A stretch of 64,000 nucleotides of DNA from Streptantibioticus rubrisoli. GTDB taxonomy: Bacteria > Actinomycetota > Actinomycetes > Streptomycetales > Streptomycetaceae. Location: contig NZ_JANFNH010000001.1 in NCBI RefSeq assembly GCF_024436055.1, positions 496,001-560,000 on the forward strand, read 5' to 3'. The position numbers and the translations under genes are program-made. This document shows, piece by piece, positions 52,420-61,782 of this stretch (positions are counted from its first letter, which is position 1; every line of letters begins with the position of its first letter). The notes under the pieces are model-generated. The model saw only the letters and a program-made list of their open reading frames with translations, had not been told where the DNA came from and ran no database searches.

Positions 52420-54024
52420 GTGTCGCACATACGCACCGAGAAGTCCCGAAGGACCTTGCGACGGCAACGGGTGCGTCGTCGAAGGATCTCCAAGCTGACG
52501 CTCACCCTCGCGGGCGTGCCGCTGGCCATGGGCGTGCTCGCCGGAACCGTGTTCGCCGCCGTCGGGGGCCATCACCGCGCCGCCGGAGCGGCTCCCGCCG
52601 CCAGCGCTCCCGCCAAGGCGGCCGCGGCCGCAGCCGCCGCCAACCCCAACTGCACCCTGATCGTCCCCGCCAACCCGTTGAGCGCCCAAGGCCTGGCCAC
52701 CCCTTACCAGTTGACGGCGACCAACCCCGCGATGGGCCCGTGCAACGAGGCCAACGCCAACCAGTCGGCGTTCGTCGAGGCGGCGATCATGGGCAACAAC
52801 GGCCAACTGACGCTGTACAACCCGCTGGTGATCGACAAGGGCACCCAACCGGCCGCGACCCCGGCGGCCGCGCAGGTCCCGGCGGGATCCACGGTCGGCA
52901 TCTGGTTCGGGTTCAACGGCACCAACCTGACGCTGAAGTCGGCCGCGGGGGCCAACAGCCTCACCCAGGGCAAGTGCGTCAACGGGCTGAACGGCTCGGT
53001 CTTCGGGGAGTTCGCGCAGTGCAACGCCCCCGCGTTCTTCAAGGCCGCCAACGCCCAGATCGCCAACAAGCAGTTGCAGGTCCCGGCGGTGGGCACCGCG
53101 AAGGACGGCATGCCGTGTCCCACCACGCGTGACTTCTCCGTGGTGGACCAGGACCAGAGCGACAACGTGGTGACCCACTACCTGGCCAACGCCAAGGGGC
53201 AGACCGCCCAGAACAACGCCGCGGGCATGGCCGCCGTGCCGAACGCCACCGACCTGGCCAACGCCAGCGACAACCTCCTGATCAGCAAGTTCATGGACCC
53301 GGCCCTGGGCTGCACCCCGTGGACCGTGCCGGACCAGTCCAGCGGCAACCAGCCGAGCGCCGCCCTGCCGTTGGACGAACTGTCCGCCGCGGCCAACCAG
53401 AAGGCCCCGATCGCCCTCGTGCCGCTCAACGACCCGATGACGCTGAACAACGCCAACGCCAGCCAGACCAAGACCAACCTGTACCGCGCCGGAGTCGACC
53501 AGCCCCCGATCGGCGCCGCCGACAACGGCAACGGCAAGACCTACTGCCAGAACATGTTCAACAACCCGATGGGCGTACAGCGGATCTTCAAGGACCAGGC
53601 GATGTTCGCCAACGCACCCTCCCCGGACGCCGCGATGGCCACCAACCTGTTCACCTTCCTGGGGATGCGGGCGAACCAGAGCTTCACCAACCTCGGTTGC
53701 GGCAAACTCCTCAACGCCGCCAACCCGATCACGTTGACGACCAACGGCAACGGTGTGGTCACCGCCGCCGCCCTCGCCCCGCTCGGCAAGACCCCGCCGT
53801 CCGCCGCGCCCTCGGCCCCGGCCATGCCCTCGGGGATGCCCTCCGGTTCGGCGATGCCCAGCGCGCCCACCGGTACCGGCGGTATGCCGCCCACCGCGTC
53901 CGCCTCCGCCCCGGCGCCCGGCGCCAGCGCGAGCGCCACCGCCCCGGCGGGCGGCACCATGGGCAACAGTCCCACCCCGGCGCCCAGCAAGTCGTGCCGT
54001 CCGCCGAAGAAGGTCCGTTGGTGA
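52420..54024 (+). CDS. Large secreted protein with Pro/Ala/Ser-rich tail
   Basis: A 534-residue exported protein. The Arg-rich N-terminus (RTEKSRRTLRRQRVRRRRIS) is followed by a hydrophobic signal core. The mature region is Asn/Ala-rich with about eight Cys and no recognised domain. The last 90 residues are a low-complexity PSAAPSAPAMPSGMPSG-type tail, which may act as a wall-spanning linker. GTG 52420 follows GGAG. It is convergent with the polysaccharide deacetylase, 17 bases away, with no room for a terminator. Family not recognised. Confidence 0.7.
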   Translation: MSHIRTEKSRRTLRRQRVRRRRISKLTLTLAGVPLAMGVLAGTVFAAVGGHHRAAGAAPAASAPAKAAAAAAAANPNCTLIVPANPLSAQGLATPYQLTATNPAMGPCNEANANQSAFVEAAIMGNNGQLTLYNPLVIDKGTQPAATPAAAQVPAGSTVGIWFGFNGTNLTLKSAAGANSLTQGKCVNGLNGSVFGEFAQCNAPAFFKAANAQIANKQLQVPAVGTAKDGMPCPTTRDFSVVDQDQSDNVVTHYLANAKGQTAQNNAAGMAAVPNATDLANASDNLLISKFMDPALGCTPWTVPDQSSGNQPSAALPLDELSAAANQKAPIALVPLNDPMTLNNANASQTKTNLYRAGVDQPPIGAADNGNGKTYCQNMFNNPMGVQRIFKDQAMFANAPSPDAAMATNLFTFLGMRANQSFTNLGCGKLLNAANPITLTTNGNGVVTAAALAPLGKTPPSAAPSAPAMPSGMPSGSAMPSAPTGTGGMPPTASASAPAPGASASATAPAGGTMGNSPTPAPSKSCRPPKKVRW

Positions 54025-54041
54025 CTGATGCCGACGACCGG

Positions 54042-54830
54042 TTATTCGCCGTCGCTGTCTTCGGCCGCGGAGACGGGTGTGGTGAAACGGTAGCCCGCGG
54101 CGAGCAGCTTCGGCAGGTAGCTGCGCACGGCCGCCAGGGTCTGCGAGCGGTCGCCGCCGCCGTCATGGTTGATGATGATCGCTCCGGTGCGGGTGCGGTT
54201 CAAGACGGTGGCGGCTATCCGCGCACTGCCCGGACGGGACCAGTCACGCGGGTCCACCGACCAGGCCAGCGGCCGCAGGTCGTACTCCGAGCAGGCGGCC
54301 AGCACCTCTGGTGTGAACGTTCCGAAGGGGGCACGGAACAGCCCTGGGCGGTCGCCCCCGGAGGCCGACTCGATGGCGTCGGCGGCCTGTTCTATCTGGT
54401 CGCGTATCTGCGCCGGACGCATATGCCGCAGATTGGGGTGCGACCAGGTGTGGTTGGCCAGTGTGTGCCCCTCTTCGGCGGCGCGGGCCACCAACTCCGG
54501 GTGCTTCGCGGCGTGTTCGCCGATCACGCAGAACGTGGCGGTGACCCGGTGGCGCCGCAACTCGTCGAGTATGTGCGGGGTGTAGCGGGGGTCGGGGCCG
54601 TCGTCGAAGGTGATGGCGATGGTCTTGGGGCCTGCGTCCACGTGGTACAGCGGCCCGCGCTCGCCTTCTTCCCCGCTCCGCGCGGGCCCGGGGGTGGGAA
54701 ACCGGGACCGGGTCCGCGCCCCGGTGGCACCGTGCCAGGGCGGATCGACCAGCAGGCCCCATCCACTCACCGCCGCGGCCACCAGACCGCCGGTGTACAG
54801 CACAGCCCGCCGAGGCACGCTCACCGTCAC
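54042..54830 (-). CDS. Polysaccharide deacetylase (NodB-like)
   Basis: A 262-residue exported carbohydrate esterase 4 enzyme. An N-terminal membrane anchor or signal (about 7-30) is followed by the NodB domain: motif 1 TFDDGPD, motif 2 HTWSHP (metal ligands), motif 3 RAPFG, motif 4 near LAWSVDPRDW and motif 5 INHDGGG. All expected metal-binding and catalytic residues are present. It removes N-acetyl groups from peptidoglycan, chitin or a related glycan. GTG 54830 follows GAGGGAGACG. Confidence 0.93.
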   Translation of the reverse strand: MTVSVPRRAVLYTGGLVAAAVSGWGLLVDPPWHGATGARTRSRFPTPGPARSGEEGERGPLYHVDAGPKTIAITFDDGPDPRYTPHILDELRRHRVTATFCVIGEHAAKHPELVARAAEEGHTLANHTWSHPNLRHMRPAQIRDQIEQAADAIESASGGDRPGLFRAPFGTFTPEVLAACSEYDLRPLAWSVDPRDWSRPGSARIAATVLNRTRTGAIIINHDGGGDRSQTLAAVRSYLPKLLAAGYRFTTPVSAAEDSDGE

Positions 54831-54973
54831 GGGACATCGTCTCCCTCGTAGCGGTTGCCCCCACCACGGCGGCCACGGGCGCTGACGCCCGCTACCGCGT
54901 TACACCGCCACCCTGGCACCGGGCCGCCTCCCCGGCAGTCGGGACTACGCCATTAGCATGAACGCCCCCGGGG

Positions 54974-56230
54974 TCACGCCAGGCCGTGGGCCTGCTGGGA
55001 GCGCCGGGAGAGCGAGTCCAGCACCACGGCGGCGAGCAGCACCCCTCCGGTGATCATGTACTGCACCGTGGTCTGGATGCCCATGAGCAGCATTCCGGAC
55101 GCGATCGACTGGATGACGAGGATGCCGAGCAGCGCGGACCACGGCCTGCCGCGCCCGCCGAACAGGCTCGCCCCGCCGATGACGGCCGCGGCGACGGAGT
55201 TGATCATCAGGATGCTGGAGCCCGAGGTCTGGCCCACCGAGTCCACCCGCGAGGCCAGGAAGAGCCCGCCGAGTGCGGCCAGCGTTCCGGAGATCGCGAA
55301 AACCGAGACCCGCACCCGCGCCACGTTGATGCCCGCCCGCCGGGTCGCCTCGGCACCGCCGCCGATCGAGCAGATCCGCCGTCCGTACTTCGTACGGCGC
55401 TGCACGAAGTCCAGGCCGACCACGAGGACCAGGAAGATCAGCAGGGCGAGCGGCAGGCCCTCGAACTGGTTGAGCACATAGGCGGCGCCGAACGCGACCA
55501 CCGCGACCACGGCGCTGCGCAGCGCGAGCTCGCCGAGCGGCCGGTACGGCACCTCGGCGGCCCTGCGCCGCCGCCGGTCCTGGTAGGAGGCGAGGAAGAA
55601 CATCACCACCCCGAGCGCGGCCAGCCCGTAGGCCGCGGCCGTGTTGTGGAAGTACTGGTTGGTCAGGGCGTAGACCAGGCCCTGGTCATGGAGGTTGATG
55701 GTGCCGCTCGCGCCCAGGACGTGCAGCATCAGCCCGTTCCAGGCCAGCAGCCCGGCCAGGGTGACCACGAAGGAGGGCACACCGACCCGGGCGAAGAAGA
55801 ACCCCTGGAGGCCGCCGATCGCGGCGCCGACGAGCAGCGCGGCGACGATCGCCACCCACTCCGGCAGGCCGTCGTTGATGTTCAGCACGGCGAACACGGC
55901 CGCCGTCAGCCCGCTGACCGAGCCGACCGAGAGATCGATCTCGCCGAGCAGCAGCACGAAGATGATGCCGACCGCGATCAGTCCCGTACCGACGAGGTCC
56001 ACACTGAGGTTGGACAGGTTGCGCGGGGAGAGGAACTGGTGGTCCAGGATCTGGAAGACGGTCCAGATCACCGCGGTGCACAACACGCCCGGCAGCGAGC
56101 CCAGTTCGCCGCCGCGCAGCCTGCGGGTGAACTCGCCCAGACGGCCTTGCGGTTCCCGGACCGGCTCGTTGCGGCGCCGTTCGGCGGTGACCTTGGTGGG
56201 ATCGGGATCCGAAGCTTCCGGGGTGCTCAC
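54974..56230 (-). CDS. Sugar ABC transporter permease (XylH/RbsC type)
   Basis: A 418-residue inner-membrane permease of the ribose/xylose branch with about 10-12 spans after a 45-residue charged N-terminus. The family signature GLIAVGIIFVLLLGEIDLSV and a late AAAVIGGASLFGGRG are visible. GTG 56230 overlaps the stop of the ATPase gene (GTGA), so the two are co-translated. It forms the channel for the monosaccharide bound by the lipoprotein encoded two genes upstream. Confidence 0.92.
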   Translation of the reverse strand: MSTPEASDPDPTKVTAERRRNEPVREPQGRLGEFTRRLRGGELGSLPGVLCTAVIWTVFQILDHQFLSPRNLSNLSVDLVGTGLIAVGIIFVLLLGEIDLSVGSVSGLTAAVFAVLNINDGLPEWVAIVAALLVGAAIGGLQGFFFARVGVPSFVVTLAGLLAWNGLMLHVLGASGTINLHDQGLVYALTNQYFHNTAAAYGLAALGVVMFFLASYQDRRRRRAAEVPYRPLGELALRSAVVAVVAFGAAYVLNQFEGLPLALLIFLVLVVGLDFVQRRTKYGRRICSIGGGAEATRRAGINVARVRVSVFAISGTLAALGGLFLASRVDSVGQTSGSSILMINSVAAAVIGGASLFGGRGRPWSALLGILVIQSIASGMLLMGIQTTVQYMITGGVLLAAVVLDSLSRRSQQAHGLA

Positions 56231-57021
56231 AGCATCGCCTCCCACGCCCACGTCCTGCGGTGGGTCACGGCGTTGTCGGTGGCCCCGGTGATGGAGGAGA
56301 CGATCTGCTCCTGGGACGTGGTCAGTACGTCGAAGAAGCCGTTGTTGCGGCCGAGGCGCAGCACCGCGACCTGGTCCGCGACCGCCTTGACATCGCCCAG
56401 GTTGTGACTGATGAGCAGCACACCGATGCCGCGTTCGCGCAACCGGTCGATGAGGTCGAGGAAGTGGGCGGTCTGCTCGACGCCCAGGGCGGCGGTGGGC
56501 TCGTCCAGGATGAGGACCTTGGGTTCGCTCAGCAGCGCGCGGGAGATCGCGACCGTCTGCCGCTGGCCCGCGGACAGTGACGCGACGGGGACCCGCACAC
56601 TGGGGATGCGGATGGACAGGGTGTCCATCAACTCCAGTTGCCGGGTGCGGCGTTCCATGGCCACCTCGTCGAGGACACCGCCCTTGCACAGTTCATGGCC
56701 GAGGAAGACGTTCCCGACCACATCGAGGGTCTCGCACAGCGCCAGGTCCTGGTAGACGCCCGCGATGCCCAGGGACTGGGCGTCATGGGGGCGGCTGATG
56801 CGCACCGGTCGGCCGTTCCACTCGATGACACCCTCGTCCGCGGGACCGACACCCGTGATCACCTTGACGAGGGTGGACTTCCCGGCGCCGTTGTCACCGA
56901 CCAGCGCGACCACCTCACCGGCGTGGATCTCCAACTCCACGTCCGTGAGCGCGCGGACGGCCCCGAACCGCTTGCAGATTCCGCGCAGGGCCAGCACGGG
57001 CGTGGTGGACACATCGACCAT
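56227..57021 (-). CDS. Sugar ABC transporter ATP-binding protein (single cassette)
   Basis: A 264-residue ATPase with Walker A GDNGAGKST, a Q-loop (YQDLALCETLDVVGN), signature LSAGQRQ, Walker B VLILDEPTAAL and the H-loop (LLISHNL). Unlike RbsA/XylG, which carry two cassettes, only one is present, as in FrcA-type systems. The ribosome binding site AAGGAG abuts ATG 57021 directly, so the GTG at 57012 may be the real start. Energises sugar uptake. Confidence 0.93.
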   Translation of the reverse strand: MVDVSTTPVLALRGICKRFGAVRALTDVELEIHAGEVVALVGDNGAGKSTLVKVITGVGPADEGVIEWNGRPVRISRPHDAQSLGIAGVYQDLALCETLDVVGNVFLGHELCKGGVLDEVAMERRTRQLELMDTLSIRIPSVRVPVASLSAGQRQTVAISRALLSEPKVLILDEPTAALGVEQTAHFLDLIDRLRERGIGVLLISHNLGDVKAVADQVAVLRLGRNNGFFDVLTTSQEQIVSSITGATDNAVTHRRTWAWEAML

Positions 57022-57025
57022 CTCC

Positions 57026-58126
57026 TTAACCGATGAGACCCGCCTTCTGGCAGGCGGCCCTGTACTGGGGCGTGCAGATCTGGCTGACCGTGTAGGGACC
57101 GTGGTCGACGACGGTCTGCCGGATGGTGTGCACGGTCACCGGCGCCAGGGTGCCCAGTACGGCCGGGATGTCGTTGCTGGTGTCGTTGCTGACCCGGGCG
57201 TTGGCGATACCGTGCAGCGTCTGGCCGCGGCCCAGGGCGACGGCCATCTCGGCGGCGGCCTTGGCCTCCGAGACGAAGGACTTGTAGACGGTGACGGTCT
57301 GTTCGCCGGTGAGCAGCCGCTGTACGGCGGCGAGGTCGGCGTCCTGGCCGGTGATTGGCGGCAGCGGTGTGACATCGGCGGCCTTGAGGGCGTCGACCAC
57401 GCCGGAAGCCAGGCCGTCGTTGGCGGACACCACGCCGTCGATCCGGTTCGGGCCCAGTTCGGCGATGGCGGCGGACATGTTGTTGAACGCGTTCTCCGGG
57501 ATCCAGCCGCCGGTGTAGTACGTCGCGTCGATGCTGGCCCTGCCCTTGAGGACGGACAGTGCGCCGTCCTTCAGCGCCCCGGTGTTGGGGTCGGTGGGGT
57601 CGCCGTTCATCATGACGATCTGCGGGTCCTTGCGGCCGATGGCTGCCAGGAGGGCTTCGGCCTGGATGCGGCCGATCTGCCGGGAGTCGTAGCTGGAGTA
57701 GGCCGAGACCGGGCCCTGGACCAGCCGGTCGTAGGAGACGACCGGGATGTGCGCGTCATGTGCCCTGATGACGGAGGCGCGCAGCGCCTTGTTGTCGACC
57801 GGGTCGATGACCAGCACCCGGACGCCGTTGGCGATCATCGAGTCGATCTGCTGCTGTTGGGTCGCCACGTCCGCGGAGGCATTGGCGTAGTGCACCGTGC
57901 AGTCATGGCACAGCTGCTTGATCTTCTGCTCCATCAGCGGCTTGTCGGAGGTGGCCCAGCGGGCGGTGTGGGTGTCGGGGAAGAGCAGGCCGATCGTGAA
58001 GCCGCCACCGCCGCCTGCCGGGGCGCTGGTGTTGAGGGGGCCGCGGGCCGTTCCGCACGCGGCGAGGACGGCGGCCATCGACACCGCCGTCACGGCAACC
58101 GCAGCGCGGCCCAGAGAACTCTTCAT
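57026..58126 (-). CDS. Sugar-binding lipoprotein (XylF type)
   Basis: A 366-residue periplasmic-type binding protein anchored as a lipoprotein through Cys24 in the lipobox LAAC. The mature protein has the type 1 fold of ribose/xylose binders: GLLFPDTHTARW, VRVLVIDPVDN, VSYDRLV and VVSANDGLA. The sequence looks closest to xylose-binding proteins. Its TAA stop overlaps the ribosome binding site of the ATPase gene; order is binder-ATPase-permease. No xylose isomerase or kinase is adjacent, so the sugar is inferred, not shown. Confidence 0.92.
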   Translation of the reverse strand: MKSSLGRAAVAVTAVSMAAVLAACGTARGPLNTSAPAGGGGGFTIGLLFPDTHTARWATSDKPLMEQKIKQLCHDCTVHYANASADVATQQQQIDSMIANGVRVLVIDPVDNKALRASVIRAHDAHIPVVSYDRLVQGPVSAYSSYDSRQIGRIQAEALLAAIGRKDPQIVMMNGDPTDPNTGALKDGALSVLKGRASIDATYYTGGWIPENAFNNMSAAIAELGPNRIDGVVSANDGLASGVVDALKAADVTPLPPITGQDADLAAVQRLLTGEQTVTVYKSFVSEAKAAAEMAVALGRGQTLHGIANARVSNDTSNDIPAVLGTLAPVTVHTIRQTVVDHGPYTVSQICTPQYRAACQKAGLIG

Positions 58127-58188
58127 CCGCGGGCACTTCCCGTCGTGGTTTCCTCATCGACAATAGCCGCAATACGTAAAAATCGGAC

Positions 58189-60672
58189 TCAAGGTCGATG
58201 GGTCTCCTCCGGTGTCAGCATGATCTCCCCCCAAACCTGCTTGCCACCGCTGAGCGGCACCGCGCCCCACGAGCACGACAAGGCCTCCACCAGCAGCAGC
58301 CCCCGGCCGCCGGTCACCTCCCAGTCCACGGTCCTCGGCTTGACCGGTGCGCGCGGCGAGGAGTCGCTGACCGCCACCCGCAGCCGCTCCCCGGCGAGGG
58401 TGAGGTCGAGCCGCACCTCGCCCTGGGTGTGCACCAGGGCGTTGGTGACCAGCTCGGAGACGATCAGCAACGCCGCGTCCGTCTGCTCGGTCACGTTCCA
58501 CGAGCGCAGGATCCGCGCGGTGAACCGGCGGGCGTGCATGACGGCGTCGGGTAGCCGCCACACCGCCCAGCCCGCGCGCAGCGGTCGGGTCCGCAACCCG
58601 TCGTAGCGCAGCAGCAGCACCGCGACGTCGTCCTCACGCTGGTCGGCGCCGCCGATCAGCGCGTCGGCCAGCCGGTCCACGTCGGACGGGTCGGTGGCCG
58701 AGAGCACCTCGCACGCCCGTCGCACACCGTCGTCCAGATGCAGACTGGACGACTCCACCAGGCCGTCGGTCAGCAGCGTGAGGACGCTTCCGGTGGCCAG
58801 GCCGACCACGGTCAGCGGGAACTCCGCCTCCGCCAGCACCCCCAGCGGCGGCCCGCCCTCCGCCTCCACCTCGCCGGTGTTGCCGTCGGGGTCGCGCAGC
58901 AGTGGCGGCAGATGACCGGCCCTGACGATCCAGGCGTCGCCTTCCTCGGTGTCCAGGGCGACATAGCAGCAGGTGGCGAACGCGTCCGTCTCCATGCCGA
59001 CGAGCAGCCGGTTGGCGTGCGAGACCACCACGTCCGGCGGATGGCCCTCCACGGCGTAGGCCCGGATGGCGGTGCGGATCTGGCCCATGATCGTCGCGGC
59101 CTCGGCGCTGTGCCCCTGCACGTCCCCGATGACCAACGCCACATGCCGGTCTGTGAGGGGAATGACGTCGTACCAGTCGCCGCCCACCTCGAGCCCGGCC
59201 GTGGCGGGCAGATAGCGGGCGACCGCCGCACAGCCGGACAGCTCGGGCAGCTTGCGCGGCAGCAGGCTGCGCTGGAGCATCGCGGCCAGCTCGTGCTCGG
59301 CGTCGAAGGCACGGGCCCGCATCAGGGCCTGCCCCACCAGGCCCGCGGTCGCGGTCAGCAGCGACCGCTCCTCGGTGCCGAACTCGTGCGGCTCGTCCCA
59401 GCCGAGCAGGCAGGCGCCGACCAGTCGGCCGTCGGCGGGCAGCGGCAGCACCGCCAGCCCGCCACGGCCGATGTCGGCGAGCCCCGGCTCAAGGCCGGTG
59501 CTGGTGGTCCACAAGCTGGTGCGGCCCTCGCGCAGCGCGGCCTCCAGCGTGGGCAGCGCACGGGCCGGGGCATCGGGCCACTCCGAACGCCACTGGGAGC
59601 GCCAGATCTCCGGCCATGCCGACGGCTCCGGCGGATCGAGGACGGTGACCACCAGTCGGCTGGCGTGCAACTCCGACAGCGCCATCCGGTCGGCGCCCAG
59701 GGGTTCACGCAGGGCGGCCACCACGCCCCGGCTGACGTCCCGCACGCTCATCGCGTTGGCCAGGATCGCCGACAGCCGCTGCACCCGGGCGACCTCGTCC
59801 GTGCTGGGCCGCAGATGCGAGGCCTCGGCGAGCACACCCAGCATCCGCTCCGGCCTGCCGCCCGCGTCAGCCAGTACCCGGCAGCGCAGCCGCAGCCAGC
59901 GCAGCTCACCGGACGGCCAGCGCACCCGGAACTCCAACTCCCGTGAGCTGGGCGCCAGATGGCCCGGTTCGACGACGGACATCAGCGCGGGCAGGTCCTC
60001 GGGAACGGTGTGCGCCAGCAGGGTCTCCACGCGTCCGTCGAACTCGTTCTGACCGATCCCGGCCAGTTCCAGCACCTGTGCGTCGGCGTCTATCTGTCCG
60101 GTGGCCAGCAGCAGGGTGAACGAGCCGACGCGCATGTGCCGCAGGGCGGCGTCCGGTGGTGTACCGCCACAGGCGGCGTTGGCGGCGTCGAGGAGCACGC
60201 CGACCTGGTCCGCGTACAACTCCAGGAGGCTGCGCCGCACGGCATCGAAGCCGTCCCCGGCGCGGTCCACCACGACCAGGCAGCCCAGCCGCCTGCCGTC
60301 GGCGCCCAGCGGCAGGGCGCCCAGCCAGACGGCGGCCTGCCCGGCACCGTGCCCGGTCACCTCCGCCGGGTCCAGCCACCGCGGCTGGCCGGTACGGAAG
60401 GCGTCGGCCACCGGCGAGCTGCCGGACAAGGGGTAGCGGGACGACAGCCCGTAACAGGCGCCGGGACCTTCCCCCACCGTCTCGGCCTGCCGTAGCTCGT
60501 CCGCGTCCTCGTCCAGCACGTAGACGGCGGCGAGCGCCGCCCCGGCGAACACCACGCTCCGCTCCGTCACGATCCGCAGCGTCCTCATAGCAGAGAGTCG
60601 ACTCGGTACCCGGAACCGTTCAGGTTCCGCGGCATCAGGGCCGCCGCATTCCGGCCCTTTATCATCACACAT
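58189..60672 (-). CDS. GAF/PAS/SpoIIE-type phosphatase with HATPase domain
   Basis: An 827-residue regulator in the order GAF (about 30-165), PAS-like (about 175-285), GAF (about 295-440), PP2C/SpoIIE (about 465-690) and HATPase_c (about 700-820). The phosphatase core has GGDWYDVIPL near residue 494 and VIGDVQGHS; the HATPase part has VSELVTNALVH near residue 735 and GGRGLLLVEAL. Like the protein at 3688 it should act in partner-switching sigma-factor control. The start is uncertain: ATG 60672 or ATG 60588. Confidence 0.9.
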   Translation of the reverse strand: MCDDKGPECGGPDAAEPERFRVPSRLSAMRTLRIVTERSVVFAGAALAAVYVLDEDADELRQAETVGEGPGACYGLSSRYPLSGSSPVADAFRTGQPRWLDPAEVTGHGAGQAAVWLGALPLGADGRRLGCLVVVDRAGDGFDAVRRSLLELYADQVGVLLDAANAACGGTPPDAALRHMRVGSFTLLLATGQIDADAQVLELAGIGQNEFDGRVETLLAHTVPEDLPALMSVVEPGHLAPSSRELEFRVRWPSGELRWLRLRCRVLADAGGRPERMLGVLAEASHLRPSTDEVARVQRLSAILANAMSVRDVSRGVVAALREPLGADRMALSELHASRLVVTVLDPPEPSAWPEIWRSQWRSEWPDAPARALPTLEAALREGRTSLWTTSTGLEPGLADIGRGGLAVLPLPADGRLVGACLLGWDEPHEFGTEERSLLTATAGLVGQALMRARAFDAEHELAAMLQRSLLPRKLPELSGCAAVARYLPATAGLEVGGDWYDVIPLTDRHVALVIGDVQGHSAEAATIMGQIRTAIRAYAVEGHPPDVVVSHANRLLVGMETDAFATCCYVALDTEEGDAWIVRAGHLPPLLRDPDGNTGEVEAEGGPPLGVLAEAEFPLTVVGLATGSVLTLLTDGLVESSSLHLDDGVRRACEVLSATDPSDVDRLADALIGGADQREDDVAVLLLRYDGLRTRPLRAGWAVWRLPDAVMHARRFTARILRSWNVTEQTDAALLIVSELVTNALVHTQGEVRLDLTLAGERLRVAVSDSSPRAPVKPRTVDWEVTGGRGLLLVEALSCSWGAVPLSGGKQVWGEIMLTPEETHRP

Positions 60673-60787
60673 TCCCGTTAAGGGCGGGATTGATCCGAAT
60701 CACCCTCGTACAAGCTTGCGCAACCATGCAAGTGGCGTGGCTACGATTGGCCAGCCCGAACGCAGCGGAACCCCAGGGGAGGGCCCA

Positions 60788-61234
60788 ATGAGCACGGAAT
60801 CCCACGCCGTCACCGACGAGCGGCCGACTGACCCGGCAGCGCGGCCGGTGGAGTCACTGACCGGGATAGCGCACCCGGGACACACCTTCGACCGGATCCT
60901 GGCCTGGGTGCCGCGCGCCCTGTCCAGCAAGGCGCACGTCGTCTTCCTGGTCGCGCTCGGGACCTATCTGGTCCTGCTGCCGCTGGTCCACGTCCTCACC
61001 CCGAGCGCCACCGCGGAGCTCATCGGCGGCAACTACACCAACGTGACCAGCGACGTGGGTGCGTGCATCGCCGCCGGCGGCACTTTGCACCTGGTGCGCG
61101 CCAATCGCCGGCGCACCCGTATGGAGGAGGAGCGGTTGCGCCTCGCCCGGGAGACGCACCGGCTGCTGCACCACGTCCACGCCGATCACGCCCGTCTGCT
61201 CGGCCACGAGGTGCTGGAGGCCGACCAGGGCTAG
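60788..61234 (+). CDS. Hypothetical membrane protein
   Basis: A 148-residue protein with two hydrophobic segments (about 48-70 and 82-100, HVVFLVALGTYLVLLPLVHV in the first) and a basic C-terminal helix rich in His and Arg (TRMEEERLRLARETHRLLHH). ATG 60788 follows GGGGAGG. Family not recognised; it could be a small membrane anchor. It diverges from the phosphatase gene. Confidence 0.7.
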   Translation: MSTESHAVTDERPTDPAARPVESLTGIAHPGHTFDRILAWVPRALSSKAHVVFLVALGTYLVLLPLVHVLTPSATAELIGGNYTNVTSDVGACIAAGGTLHLVRANRRRTRMEEERLRLARETHRLLHHVHADHARLLGHEVLEADQG

Positions 61235-61253
61235 GGGCCGTCAGTTCCCGGGC

Positions 61254-61646
61254 TCAGCGGTCGATGTGGACGTTGGTCGACTTCACGCGGGCGGTGGCCT
61301 GCATCCCGACCTCCAGCCCGAGTTCCTCGACGGCCTCCCGGGTGAGCAGCGAGACCAGCCGGTGCGGCCCCGCCTGGATCTCCACCTGTGCGGCGACATC
61401 GCCCAGCTTGACCGCGGTGACGATGCCGGGGAAGGCGTTGCGGGCCGTGGTGTAGGAGGCCTCCTCGTCGCCTCCAGTGCTCTGCGCCAGTTCCACGGAG
61501 AACGCGGCCAGGTCCTTGCCGTCGATGAGACGGCGACCGGCCTCGTCGCGGTGCGTGCGGATACGGCCGCCGTCTGCCCAGCGGCGGGCGGTGTCCGGGC
61601 TGACGCCGAGCAGGCGCGCCGCCTGGCCGATCGTGTAGGACTGCAT
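61254..61646 (-). CDS. TOBE/Mop-domain molybdenum-responsive DNA-binding protein
   Basis: A 130-residue two-domain protein. The N-terminal 60 residues are an excisionase/MerR-like winged helix (YTIGQAARLLGVSPDTARRW), the C-terminal 65 a TOBE/Mop oxyanion-binding domain (ARNAFPGIVTAVKLGDVAAQ, SLLTREAVEELGL). Such proteins bind molybdate or tungstate and regulate transport or use of molybdenum. The molybdenum oxidoreductase operon lies 11 kb away in this window; no modABC is seen. ATG 61646 follows GTGAGG. Divergent from the winged-helix gene. Confidence 0.88.
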   Translation of the reverse strand: MQSYTIGQAARLLGVSPDTARRWADGGRIRTHRDEAGRRLIDGKDLAAFSVELAQSTGGDEEASYTTARNAFPGIVTAVKLGDVAAQVEIQAGPHRLVSLLTREAVEELGLEVGMQATARVKSTNVHIDR

Positions 61647-61724
61647 GTGCCTCACGATAGTGGCCCTTTGCGCGGCGATTGCGACGGGTCGCCGCCCTCC
61701 GCGGCCAGGGCTGCCCCGGTAAGG

Positions 61725-61739
61725 TGAAAATGAATTTCA
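61725..61739 (+). promoter_or_regulatory. Zur-like zinc-responsive operator
   Basis: TGAAAATGAATTTCA is a near-palindromic 15-mer (7-1-7) and resembles the actinobacterial Zur box, whose recalled consensus is TGAAAATGATTTTCA. It lies 44-58 bases before the start of the winged-helix gene, in an otherwise GC-rich stretch, with a possible -10 element (TAGGCT) downstream. This predicts repression of that gene in zinc-replete cells. Confidence 0.65.
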
Positions 61740-61782
61740 ATTGCGATAGGCTGGCGGCCCTGGTCGACGCCAAGGAGGGGCC

